A stretch of DNA of 16,167 nt, taken from assembly GCA_937975725.1 (NCBI GenBank), contig CALJUL010000137.1, positions 1 through 16,167 on the forward strand, in the 5' to 3' direction. This DNA is from an uncultured Pseudoxanthomonas sp. (GTDB taxonomy: Bacteria; Pseudomonadota; Gammaproteobacteria; Xanthomonadales; Xanthomonadaceae). The notes under the pieces are model-generated. The model made no database searches. It saw only the letters and a program-made list of their open reading frames with translations, and was not told the DNA's origin. The position numbers and the translations under genes were made by a program. The stretch's first letter is position 1, and every line of letters begins with the position of its first letter. Shown here in pieces: positions 6,734 to 13,202 of the stretch.

Positions 6734-6760
6734 TAAAGTCGGGCGGACCCCGGCCGATAT
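6734..6760 (+). promoter_or_regulatory. Sigma-28 (FliA) promoter P2 of flgM
   Basis: TAAAGTCG, 11 bases, GCCGATAT, 90 bp downstream of P1 and nearly identical to it. The predicted start near 6767 leaves a leader of about 25 bases containing an AGGTG Shine-Dalgarno before the flgM ATG at 6792. Confidence 0.88.
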
Positions 6761-6791
6761 AACCCATGATCCCTGTGACAGGTGTAATGAC

Positions 6792-7100
6792 ATGACCCAG
6801 AAAATCGAAGGCACTCCCCCTGCCGCCATACGCAGCACCGGCCCCATCAGCGGCCGTGTCGCGCCGGCGGGTGCCGACCGTTCCCAGCCCATCGGCGCCA
6901 GCGCCGCCGGCGACAGCCTGCGCCTGACCGGCGAAGCCTCCAGCCTGCAGGCCCTGCAGCGCGAACTGTCCACGGCCCCGGCCATCGACAGCGCCAAGGT
7001 GCAGGCCGTGCGCGAGGCCCTGCAGGCCGGCACCTACCAGATCGACGCCGCGGCCATCGCCGACGGCATGCTCCGCATGGAAGACCAACTGGGCGCCTGA
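6792..7100 (+). CDS. flgM: Anti-sigma-28 factor FlgM
   Basis: The 102-residue protein binds and inhibits sigma-28 (FliA) until the hook is finished, then is exported through the flagellar type III apparatus. The N-terminal half is disordered, rich in Ala, Pro, Gly and Ser. The C-terminal part (VQAVREALQAGTYQIDAAAI followed by ADGMLRMEDQL) is the conserved FlgM sigma-binding region. The open frame extends upstream to 6720 through the P2 promoter, so the start is the ATG at 6792. It sits 4 bp before flgN, and expression from sigma-28 promoters gives the classic feedback loop. Confidence 0.93.
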   Translation: MTQKIEGTPPAAIRSTGPISGRVAPAGADRSQPIGASAAGDSLRLTGEASSLQALQRELSTAPAIDSAKVQAVREALQAGTYQIDAAAIADGMLRMEDQLGA

Positions 7101-7104
7101 CGCC

Positions 7105-7449
7105 ATGGTGGACGCCCTGCTCCAGCGCCTGGCCGCTGCCCTGGACGAGGAGCGGCGCGCCATCGTCGAGCACGACGTGGAAGCGCTGGTGCAGTCCACG
7201 CAGGAAAAACTCGGCGCGCTGCGCGCGCTGGAATCGGTGGCCGACGGCGCCGCCTTCGATGCCGGATTCGGCAGCCGCCTGGCGGAACTGGCCGAGCGCA
7301 ACCGCGCCAACGGCATCCTGCTCTCGCGCCGCCGCCGCGAAGTGAACTGGGCGCTGCGGCACCTGGGGCGCAGCGAAAGCACCGGTGCCTACGACGTGCA
7401 GGGCCGCACCAGCGCCGTGGCCGCCGTGCGCCCGCTCGCCGTCGCCTGA
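7105..7449 (+). CDS. flgN: Flagellar export chaperone FlgN
   Basis: The 114-residue, largely helical acidic/basic protein matches FlgN by position directly after flgM, by size and by the pattern LLQRLAAALDEERRAIVEHD with later ILLSRRRREVNWALRHL. FlgN keeps the hook-filament junction proteins FlgK and FlgL unfolded for export. The final stretch (SESTGAYDVQGRTS) resembles the FlgN C-terminal end where substrates bind. The start is the ATG at 7105, 4 bp after the flgM stop, so the two are translationally linked. FlgN family sequences are divergent, so identification rests partly on context. Confidence 0.87.
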   Translation: MVDALLQRLAAALDEERRAIVEHDVEALVQSTQEKLGALRALESVADGAAFDAGFGSRLAELAERNRANGILLSRRRREVNWALRHLGRSESTGAYDVQGRTSAVAAVRPLAVA

Positions 7450-7555
7450 TCCTTCCACCGCGCGCGTTGCGCAAACTGCGACGCGACGACTTGTCGCTCC
7501 TTGCCCATCCCCGGATACTGGCCGGCGTCCTTTCCCCGTGCTCCCGTCCGCGCCC

Positions 7556-8779
7556 GTGAACGCCCCGCAGGCCATCGCCGCTTCTTCCCAACCCGGCCTG
7601 GCCGACCTGATGGCGCTGGGCGAGATGATGGAAGACGGCCTGCTGCTGTGCCGCGGCGACGGCCACCCGCTGCACGCCAACACCGCCGCGCTGGCGCTGG
7701 TGCCCAACGTGGGCGATCCGCTGGGCGCGCTGATCGGCCTGCTGCCGCTGGAAGCGCTGCGCAACGCGCGCGAGCGCGGCGACTGGAGCGGCGACCTGAC
7801 CCGCGAGGACGGCCTGATCCTGCAACTGCGCGTCTACCACCACGACAACGGCCAGGCCGCGTTCGCGCTGATCGTGTTCCACGACGTCAGCGAAGCGCAC
7901 GCGCGCCAGCAGGAACTGCAGCGCCGCCACGCCCAGTTGCGGCAGACCCTGGTGCGCCTGGCCGGCGCGCAGGAGCAACTGGTGCAGTCGGAGAAGATGG
8001 CCTCCATCGGCCAGCTCGCCGCCGGCGTGGCGCACGAGATCAACAACCCGATCGGCTACGTGCATTCCAACCTGGGCTCGCTGCAGGAATACCTGCACAG
8101 CCTGTTCTCGCTGATCGACCTGTACGAGCGCGCGCTGCGCTCGCCCGACCCGAAGGCCATGCTGCCGGAGATCGACGAGATGCGCGCGCGCTACGACATC
8201 GACTTCATCACCGGCGACCTGCCGCACCTGATGTCCGAGTCGCGCGAGGGCATCGAGCGGGTCACCGCCATCGTGCGCAACCTCAAGGACTTCTCGTACT
8301 CCGGCCGCGACGACGGCTGGAAGTCCGCCGACCTGCACGCCGGCCTGGACTCCACCATCAACATCATCTGGAACGAGCTCAAGTACAAGGTCACCCTGGA
8401 GAAGCACTACGGCCGGCTGCCGCTGGTGCAGTGCCGGCCGTCGGAGTTGAACCAGGTGTTTATGAACATCCTGCTCAACGCCAGCCACGCCATCGACGAG
8501 CGCGGCACCATCTCCGTGGCTACCGGCGTGGAAGGCGAGGAAGCCTGGGTGGAGATCCAGGACAGTGGCCACGGCATCCCCGAGGACATCCTGCAACGCA
8601 TCTTCGACCCGTTCTTTACCACCAAGCCGGTCGGCAGCGGCACCGGCCTGGGGCTGTCGATCTCCTACACCATCGTCAAGAAGCACAACGGCCGCATCGA
8701 GGCCCGCAACGTCCCCGGCAGCGGCGCCTGCTTCCGCATCACCCTGCCGATCCGCCAGCCCACCCCCGACGCCGCCTGA
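7556..8779 (+). CDS. Cytoplasmic PAS-type sensor histidine kinase
   Basis: A 407-residue histidine kinase with no membrane segment. Residues about 12-112 look like a divergent PAS domain (LGEMMEDGLLLCRGDGHPLH, ALIVFHDVSEAHARQ). A coiled coil (about 113-148) leads to the DHp helix with H-box LAAGVAHEINNPIGYVHSN (phospho-acceptor H160). The HATPase domain is complete: N-box NQVFMNILLNAS, G1 DSGHGIPED, F-box IFDPFFTTKP, G2 GSGTGLGLSI. The start is uncertain. The frame is open from 7385, overlapping flgN, and I prefer GTG at 7556, with GTG 7538 as the alternative; neither has a Shine-Dalgarno. The gene lies about 106 bp after flgN in the same direction and may be co-transcribed. It is likely a partner for the receiver of the ravR-like gene facing it; in Xanthomonas such kinases act with RavR, as I recall. 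Confidence 0.85.
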   Translation: MNAPQAIAASSQPGLADLMALGEMMEDGLLLCRGDGHPLHANTAALALVPNVGDPLGALIGLLPLEALRNARERGDWSGDLTREDGLILQLRVYHHDNGQAAFALIVFHDVSEAHARQQELQRRHAQLRQTLVRLAGAQEQLVQSEKMASIGQLAAGVAHEINNPIGYVHSNLGSLQEYLHSLFSLIDLYERALRSPDPKAMLPEIDEMRARYDIDFITGDLPHLMSESREGIERVTAIVRNLKDFSYSGRDDGWKSADLHAGLDSTINIIWNELKYKVTLEKHYGRLPLVQCRPSELNQVFMNILLNASHAIDERGTISVATGVEGEEAWVEIQDSGHGIPEDILQRIFDPFFTTKPVGSGTGLGLSISYTIVKKHNGRIEARNVPGSGACFRITLPIRQPTPDAA

Positions 8780-8830
8780 CCCCGCGCTCCCCTCGGCTTC
8801 ACCGCGACCGTGAGGGCAAGGAAAGCAGTA

Positions 8831-8919
8831 GCCACGGATGACGCGGATTAACGCGGATGAAGCGGATGAGGCAGATGAAGCGGGAAGCCTTATCCGTGTC
8901 CATCCGCGTCATCCGTGGC
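8831..8919. repeat. Long inverted repeat in the convergent intergenic region
   Basis: GCCACGGATGACGCGGAT at 8831-8848 is a perfect inverted repeat of 8902-8919 (18 bp). The intervening sequence holds tandem degenerate GCGGATGA units (about 8851-8880). It lies between convergent genes (the kinase ends at 8779, the GIY-YIG gene at 8961) and could act as a bidirectional terminator or mRNA end. The repeat is directly visible; the function is inferred. Confidence 0.7.
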
Positions 8920-8940
8920 CCGAAGGCTTTTCATCCGCAC

Positions 8941-8966
8941 GGTCGCGGCTGAAGCCGCTCCTACAG
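8941..8966. repeat. REP-like element
   Basis: GGTCGCGGCTGAAGCCGCTC followed by CTACAG is a full-length member of the GTAGGAGCGGCTTCAGCCGCGAC family, with the palindrome GCGGCT-GA-AGCCGC. It overlaps the last 6 bases of the GIY-YIG gene, contributing its stop codon. Confidence 0.75.
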
Positions 8967-9233
8967 GGTGGAGGCGAAGAAGGCAAGCTTGCGGGCGCGG
9001 GGCAGCCGCTTGAGTTGCGCTTCGGCGCGCGAGGCCGCGCTGCGGTCGGAGTAGGCGCGGGTGGCCAGCAGGCGCACCGGCGGATTGGCACGGGTGTACT
9101 TGGCGCCGGTGCCGGCGGCGTGGGCGGCGTAGCGGGCCTCCAGCCGGTTGGTGATGCCGGCGTACCAGGCGCCGTTGCGGCATTCGATCAGGTAGAGCCA
9201 CCACGCGCCCGGCGGCGGCGCGGGCTCAGGCAT
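8961..9233 (-). CDS. GIY-YIG superfamily protein
   Basis: A 90-residue GIY-YIG domain protein, the size of the small single-domain family (YhbQ/URI type). The first motif is degenerate (WWLYLIECRNGAW: GIY replaced by LYL) and the second is YAG in WYAGITNR. The following R30 and the late ASRAEAQLKRLPRARKLA segment, with the presumed catalytic glutamate E71, are in place. The family includes nucleases, but small family members have little defined function, so I assign none. The ATG at 9233 overlaps the ravR-like stop by 8 bp (9226-9233), so it is coupled to that gene. The gene ends within a REP-like element. Identification as GIY-YIG is firm; activity is uncertain. Confidence 0.85.
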   Translation of the reverse strand: MPEPAPPPGAWWLYLIECRNGAWYAGITNRLEARYAAHAAGTGAKYTRANPPVRLLATRAYSDRSAASRAEAQLKRLPRARKLAFFASTL

Positions 9234-10941
9234 GGGCGCGGTGGTGGGGCAGCGATTCGTAGGCCACGAACGCCTGGCGGATGTGCTCGCGCAGTTCGTC
9301 GTCGTTCCAGGGCTTGGTCAGGAAGCGGTAGATCTCGCCGCGGTTGATCGCCTCGGTGACCGTGGCCAGGTCGGTGTAGCCGGACAGCACCAGCCGCACC
9401 GTGTCCGGGTACAGCATGCGCACGCGGCCCAGGAACTCGGTGCCGCTCATGTCCGACATGCGCTGGTCGGACAGGATGACCTGCACGTCGTTGGTGGCCA
9501 GTAGCTCGAAGGCGTCGTTGACGTTGCTGGCGGCCAGGATGCGGTAGCCGTCGCGGCGGAACAGGCGCACCAGCGAGCGCAGGATGTTCTCCTCGTCGTC
9601 CAGCAGCAGCAGGGTGCGGTCGGGCTTGGTGGCGGCGAACATGTCGCCGCGCACGTAGCGCCGGCGCAGCACCGCGCCGGCTTCCTCGGCCGACATCGGC
9701 TCGCCGAACAGGTGGCCCTGGAACATGTCGCACTGGTTGCGGCGCAGGAAGCCGAGCTGCACGTCGGTCTCCACGCCGTGGGCGATCACCTTCATGCCGA
9801 GCTGGTGGCCCATGGCGATGATGGCGCAGGTGATGGCTACCTCGCGGTTGCTCGACGGCACGCCCTTGACGAAGCTGCGGTCGATCTTGATCTTGTCCAC
9901 CGAGAAGCGCACCAGCGAGTCCAGGTTGGAATCGCCCATGCCGAAGTCGTCCAGGGTCAGGCGCACGCCCTCGCGGTGCAGGTGCGCCAGGGTGCGGTGG
10001 ACCAGGTTCATGTCCATCGCCAGGGCGTTCTGGCGCACTTCCAGCACCACCGATTGGGACGGGATGCCGGCCTCCTGCATGGCCTCCAGCACTTCCGGCA
10101 CGAAGCTGGGGCGCAGCAGTTGCAGGGTGGAGATGTTGACCGCGATCTCCACGTCGTCGAAGCCCCAGTCGCGCCAGATGCGCGCCTGGCGGAAGGCGTT
10201 GCGCAGCACCCAGTCGCCGATCGGCACGATCACGCCCAGCTTCTCGGCCACGTGCATGAAGCGCTCGGGCACCAGCATGCCCAGCACCGGCGAGTACCAG
10301 CGCAGCAGCGTCTCCATGCCCACCACGCGGCCGTCGTGGGCGTTGATCTGCGGCTGGTAGAACAGGCGCAGCTCGTCGTTGGCGATGGCGTTGACGATCT
10401 GGCGGGCGATGATGCTGTCGCTGCGCGCGGTGATGGCGGCGCCGCGGCGGTACAGGCGCACCAGGTTCATGCCCTCGTGCTTGGCCTGCTCCATCGCGTT
10501 CTCGGCGCATTGCAGCAGGCCGCCGGCGCTGTCGGCGTGCTCCGGGCACAGGGCCACGCCCAGCGTGCCGGTCAGGAACAGGGTGTAGGGCAGCACCGTC
10601 ATCGGCAGTTCGATCTGCTCGCGCAACTGCTCGCCGGCCTGTTCCGGCGACAGCGCGCCGGGCGGGCGCGGCAGCGCCACCACGAACTCGTCGCTGCCGT
10701 GGCGCCAGGCGCGCCCGTCCAGGCCGATCGCGTCGCGCAGGCGTTCGCTGAGCAGCGCCAGCGCCTGGTCGCCGACCTCCACGCCCATGTTCTCGTTGAT
10801 CGAGCGGAAGTGGTCGATGTCGATGTAGACCAGCATCAGCGGCGTGCCGCCGGCGGCGGCGGCCTCCACCATGCGTTGCAGCTCCGTTTCGCCGGCGCCC
10901 AGGCGCGGCAGTCGGAAGGGGGCGGAGGGTTCGTGGTTCAC
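9226..10941 (-). CDS. ravR: GGDEF-EAL-REC c-di-GMP response regulator (RavR-like)
   Basis: A 571-residue soluble protein with GGDEF (about 18-165), EAL (about 175-425) and C-terminal receiver (about 440-560) domains. GGDEF: YIDIDHFRSINENMG is normal but the signature is GSDEF (82-86). EAL: E210 (ETL), N269, E301, D331-D332, K352, D354, E391 and Q408 are present. The loop-6 glutamate is Q304, and the glutamate of the EGVE motif is H388. The receiver has D448-D449, phospho-acceptor D492 (SDQRMSDMSG), S520 and K543. The architecture and position beside flgN match RavR of Xanthomonas, which links two-component signalling to c-di-GMP and virulence; the symbol is a moderate-confidence call. The start is GTG at 10941, overlapping the upstream kinase-like gene by 4 bp. 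It is followed by the overlapping GIY-YIG gene. Confidence 0.9.
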   Translation of the reverse strand: MNHEPSAPFRLPRLGAGETELQRMVEAAAAGGTPLMLVYIDIDHFRSINENMGVEVGDQALALLSERLRDAIGLDGRAWRHGSDEFVVALPRPPGALSPEQAGEQLREQIELPMTVLPYTLFLTGTLGVALCPEHADSAGGLLQCAENAMEQAKHEGMNLVRLYRRGAAITARSDSIIARQIVNAIANDELRLFYQPQINAHDGRVVGMETLLRWYSPVLGMLVPERFMHVAEKLGVIVPIGDWVLRNAFRQARIWRDWGFDDVEIAVNISTLQLLRPSFVPEVLEAMQEAGIPSQSVVLEVRQNALAMDMNLVHRTLAHLHREGVRLTLDDFGMGDSNLDSLVRFSVDKIKIDRSFVKGVPSSNREVAITCAIIAMGHQLGMKVIAHGVETDVQLGFLRRNQCDMFQGHLFGEPMSAEEAGAVLRRRYVRGDMFAATKPDRTLLLLDDEENILRSLVRLFRRDGYRILAASNVNDAFELLATNDVQVILSDQRMSDMSGTEFLGRVRMLYPDTVRLVLSGYTDLATVTEAINRGEIYRFLTKPWNDDELREHIRQAFVAYESLPHHRAHA

Positions 10942-11582
10942 GCGGCAGGGGGCATGGAGGGCAGGCGGCAGGGGAGGCGAAGCCGCCAGCGGGCATGGCC
11001 GGCGGCGGCGTCGCGGTGCAGTTCGCCACCGGCCGCGGCGGCCAGCGCCGGCAGCCAGGCGGGCGCCTGCACGGTGGGAGGGGTGTCCAGGTCCAGGTAC
11101 AGGTCGCGGCTGTCGCCGTGCAGGCGCAGCGCGGCGTCTGCGGCGGTGTCCTGGGCGGCGAGCGTGGCGAGCAGCGCCTGGGCGATGCGGAACGCGGCCA
11201 GCGCGATTTCCGGCGCGGGCTCGGCGGCCGGCGGGTCCAGTTCCACGCGGCGCAGCGCCAGCCCGTGCCGTTCGAGCTCGGCGCGCAGCGCGGCGTGCAG
11301 GCCGATCGCCTCCAGTTGCGGCGGGTGCAGGGCGGCGTGCAGCCGGCGCAGCAGTGCGACCATCTCGTCGCAGCTATGGGCGATGTCCTGCAGGTCCTGG
11401 CGCCGCTGGGCGGGGTCGTCTTCGTCCAGGGTCAGGTGCGCCGCCATCTTGATGGCGGAGAACGCCTGCCCGAGCTGGTCGTGCAAGGCGCGGCCCACCG
11501 CGCGGCGCGGGGCCTCCTGGTCGAGGAACAGCGCCAGCAGGGAGGCGGGCGGCGCGTCGGGCGTGTCGGCGGGGTGTCGCAT
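10938..11582 (-). CDS. HisKA_3-like protein lacking a recognisable ATPase domain
   Basis: A 214-residue soluble protein. Residues about 24-100 match the NarX/DesK-type dimerisation domain: GRALHDQLGQAFSAIKM carries the predicted phospho-acceptor H34, and the LLRRLHAALHPPQLEAIGL segment is typical of that DHp. The part corresponding to the HATPase domain (about 125-205) retains the helix IALAAFRIAQALLATL, but the N-box asparagine and the DxGxG and GxGxG motifs are missing. It may therefore act as a phosphotransfer protein, a phosphatase or an inactive partner. It overlaps the ravR-like gene by 4 bp (GTGA) and is almost certainly its partner. The frame extends to 11633, but that would put the MCP terminator's A-run at the start; I use the ATG at 11582. 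Confidence 0.75.
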   Translation of the reverse strand: MRHPADTPDAPPASLLALFLDQEAPRRAVGRALHDQLGQAFSAIKMAAHLTLDEDDPAQRRQDLQDIAHSCDEMVALLRRLHAALHPPQLEAIGLHAALRAELERHGLALRRVELDPPAAEPAPEIALAAFRIAQALLATLAAQDTAADAALRLHGDSRDLYLDLDTPPTVQAPAWLPALAAAAGGELHRDAAAGHARWRLRLPCRLPSMPPAA

Positions 11583-11631
11583 CGGCCTGCGAGTATGCCA
11601 GCCGGCGCGTGCGCGGGAACGGCCGTGCGCC

Positions 11632-11668
11632 ACAAAAGCGGCGGGGCGGACCCTTCGGCCCGCCCCGC
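11632..11668 (-). terminator. Rho-independent terminator after the MCP gene
   Basis: A 9-bp stem (GCGGGGCGG at 11641-11649, CCGCCCCGC at 11660-11668) is followed, in the minus-strand direction, by a short T-run (complement of AAAA at 11634-11637). It begins 19 bp after the MCP stop and separates that gene from the kinase-like gene starting at 11582. Confidence 0.8.
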
Positions 11669-11687
11669 GCGTCGCATCCCGGCCGGA

Positions 11688-12878
11688 TCAGAACAGTTCG
11701 ACGGTGCCGGCGCCCATGCTCTGCTGCGCCACCGGCTTGTGCGGCGGGCGCTCCCACTCGGTGCGCTGCTCGCGCAGGCGGTTGCCGATCAGGCGCAGCG
11801 CGCTGAGCAGTTCGTTGTCGTTGACGCCGCCGGAGCGGTGCAGCAGTTCCTGCAGGGCCACGGCTTCCTTGTTGATGGCGGCCAAGCGCTCCAGGTGGGT
11901 CACCGCGCTGCCCAGCGACTGGGTGGCGATGTCCTCGAACTGCAGCGAGCGCACCGCCTCGGCCACGCTGCTGTCGATGGCGTGGCCGCACATCGAGACT
12001 TCGCGCATGCTGTCGCCCAGCGAGGTGTTGATGGCGGCCACCTGGTGCAGCATGCCGGCGGCCTCGGCGCGCGCCTCGCGGGAGCGGTCCAGGTCGCGCG
12101 AAGCCATGTTGGACACGGTGTCGCGCACCTTGGCGATGGATTCCTTGGAGCTGTGCGCCAGCTTGCGGATCTGTTCGTTGAAGGCGGTGGAGCGCTCGGA
12201 CAGGTTGCGCACCTCGTCGGCCACCACCGCGAAGCCGCGGCCGGCCTCGCCGGCGCGGGCGGCCTCGATGGCGGCGTTCAGCGCCAGCAGGTTGGTCTGG
12301 TCGGCGATGGACTTGACGTCCTCCAGCAGCGAGAAGATGCCGTCCAGGTGCTGGGCCATGTCGTCGATGTGGTGCACGGTGGTGGTGCTCTGGCCGGCCA
12401 CCTGCTCCAGCGCCTCGACCAGTTGCTCCATGCGCTGGCTGGCGTTCTGGGCGAAGCGGGCCACGTCCACGCCGGTGCGGTCGCCGTCGCCGTTGCGGTC
12501 GATGATGCGGGAGATGGCCACGCTCTGCTCGCGCGACTTGCGGTTCATCGCGTCGAAGCTGCCGCCCAGGCTGCCCACCGCCTCGCGGATCAGTTCGCGG
12601 GCGCGCTCGATCTCGCCGCGCGAGCCTTCGATCTCGTTGTTGACGAAGCGGCGCAGCTCGGTCAGCAGCGCGTCCTGCTCGCGCACCACGCTGGCGTGCT
12701 CCGGGGACAGGCTGACGCCGTTGGTCGCCGTCAGCCAGGCGAAGATCAGCCAAGCCAGGGTGAGCGAGGTCAGCAGGGCCCATTGCATCGCCGAGGGCCA
12801 GTCGAAGCCGACCGACACGGGGAACAGCAGGGTCAGGATGAGGGGTGCCGCCAGACGTACGAGGATGCGCGAATACAT
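11688..12878 (-). CDS. Membrane-anchored MCP-like receptor with no periplasmic sensor domain
   Basis: A 396-residue protein. Two hydrophobic segments (about 4-22 and 31-52) are separated by a turn of about 8 residues, so there is essentially no ligand-binding domain. A coiled coil (about 60-180) leads to the conserved MCP hairpin tip: IADQTNLLALNAAIEAARAG then EAGRGFAVVADEVRNLSERS (about 191-230), which binds CheA/CheW. The C-terminal part holds SLQFEDIATQSLGSAVTHLE (about 311-330), resembling the CheZ catalytic helix, and ends in GTVELF. The frame is open upstream to 13088, but a sigma-28 promoter at 12907-12933 places the transcript start near 12900, so the start is the ATG at 12878 with a 22-base leader. 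A terminator follows. It probably senses internal or membrane state rather than an external ligand. Confidence 0.88.
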   Translation of the reverse strand: MYSRILVRLAAPLILTLLFPVSVGFDWPSAMQWALLTSLTLAWLIFAWLTATNGVSLSPEHASVVREQDALLTELRRFVNNEIEGSRGEIERARELIREAVGSLGGSFDAMNRKSREQSVAISRIIDRNGDGDRTGVDVARFAQNASQRMEQLVEALEQVAGQSTTTVHHIDDMAQHLDGIFSLLEDVKSIADQTNLLALNAAIEAARAGEAGRGFAVVADEVRNLSERSTAFNEQIRKLAHSSKESIAKVRDTVSNMASRDLDRSREARAEAAGMLHQVAAINTSLGDSMREVSMCGHAIDSSVAEAVRSLQFEDIATQSLGSAVTHLERLAAINKEAVALQELLHRSGGVNDNELLSALRLIGNRLREQRTEWERPPHKPVAQQSMGAGTVELF

Positions 12879-12906
12879 GGGTGCTCTCGAGTGAAGCTCA
12901 TGTGCA

Positions 12907-12933
12907 GTATCGGCCACGCGGATCGCCTCTTTA
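12907..12933 (-). promoter_or_regulatory. Sigma-28 (FliA) promoter of the MCP gene
   Basis: On the minus strand: TAAAGAGG, 11 bases, GCCGATAC. Both the -35 core and the -10 match the FliA consensus, with exact spacing, and the -10 is the same as flgM P1. The predicted start near 12900 lies 22 bases before the ATG and excludes upstream starts in the open frame. Confidence 0.87.
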
Positions 12934-13025
12934 GGCGGAAAAAACCGTGGTTTTCGTGACATGGGCGAAGTGTGACGGCGATGGCCGGGGCTCTGGCGCC
13001 TGCATGCGTGCATGCTGGAACTGTC

Positions 13026-13052
13026 TGCAGGAGCGACGTGAGTCGCGACCGG
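13026..13052. repeat. REP-like element, left unit of an inverted pair
   Basis: TGCAGGAGCGACGTGAGTCG followed by CGACC carries the small palindrome GCGAC-GTGA-GTCGC. It is an inverted copy of the unit at 13161-13189. Confidence 0.7.
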
Positions 13053-13160
13053 AAACCTGCAACGCGCTTCAGCCGCGCATCGCAACATAGGCGTGCCGAT
13101 GAGGCGTCTTGCCGCGCCCGTCGTTTCCGTTCCGGTCCAGGCTTCCCGGCGTTCTGTTTT

Positions 13161-13189
13161 CGCGGTCGCGACTTACGTCGCTCCTACAG
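13161..13189. repeat. REP-like element, right unit of an inverted pair
   Basis: CGCGGTCGCGACTTACGTCG followed by CTCCTACAG. Its reverse complement starts CTGTAGGAGCGACGTAAGTC, the same core as 13026-13052. It lies 14 bp after the cheB stop and could shape the 3' end of that transcript. Confidence 0.7.
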
Positions 13190-13202
13190 CCGCCCGGCAT
13201 GC

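Larger units (their letters stand above)
12934..13202. other. Spacer between the MCP promoter and cheB
   Basis: No gene is visible. The space holds an inverted pair of REP-like units (13026-13052 and 13161-13189) separated by about 110 bp of otherwise unremarkable sequence. The region between them carries no conserved reading frame. This is also the 3' end of the cheB transcript. Confidence 0.6.

Noticed and set aside
9712..12894. A 1060-codon open frame on the plus strand
   Set aside because: It is antisense to the ravR-like gene, the HisKA_3 gene and the MCP, has low-complexity Arg/Ala/Ser composition and no motifs; it results from high GC codon structure.
12879..13088. N-terminal extension of the MCP
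   Set aside because: It contains the sigma-28 promoter and part of a REP element, so it cannot be translated from that promoter.
13026..13189. Possible CRISPR-like repeat pair
   Set aside because: Only two copies, in opposite orientation and with no regular spacer; fits REP elements.
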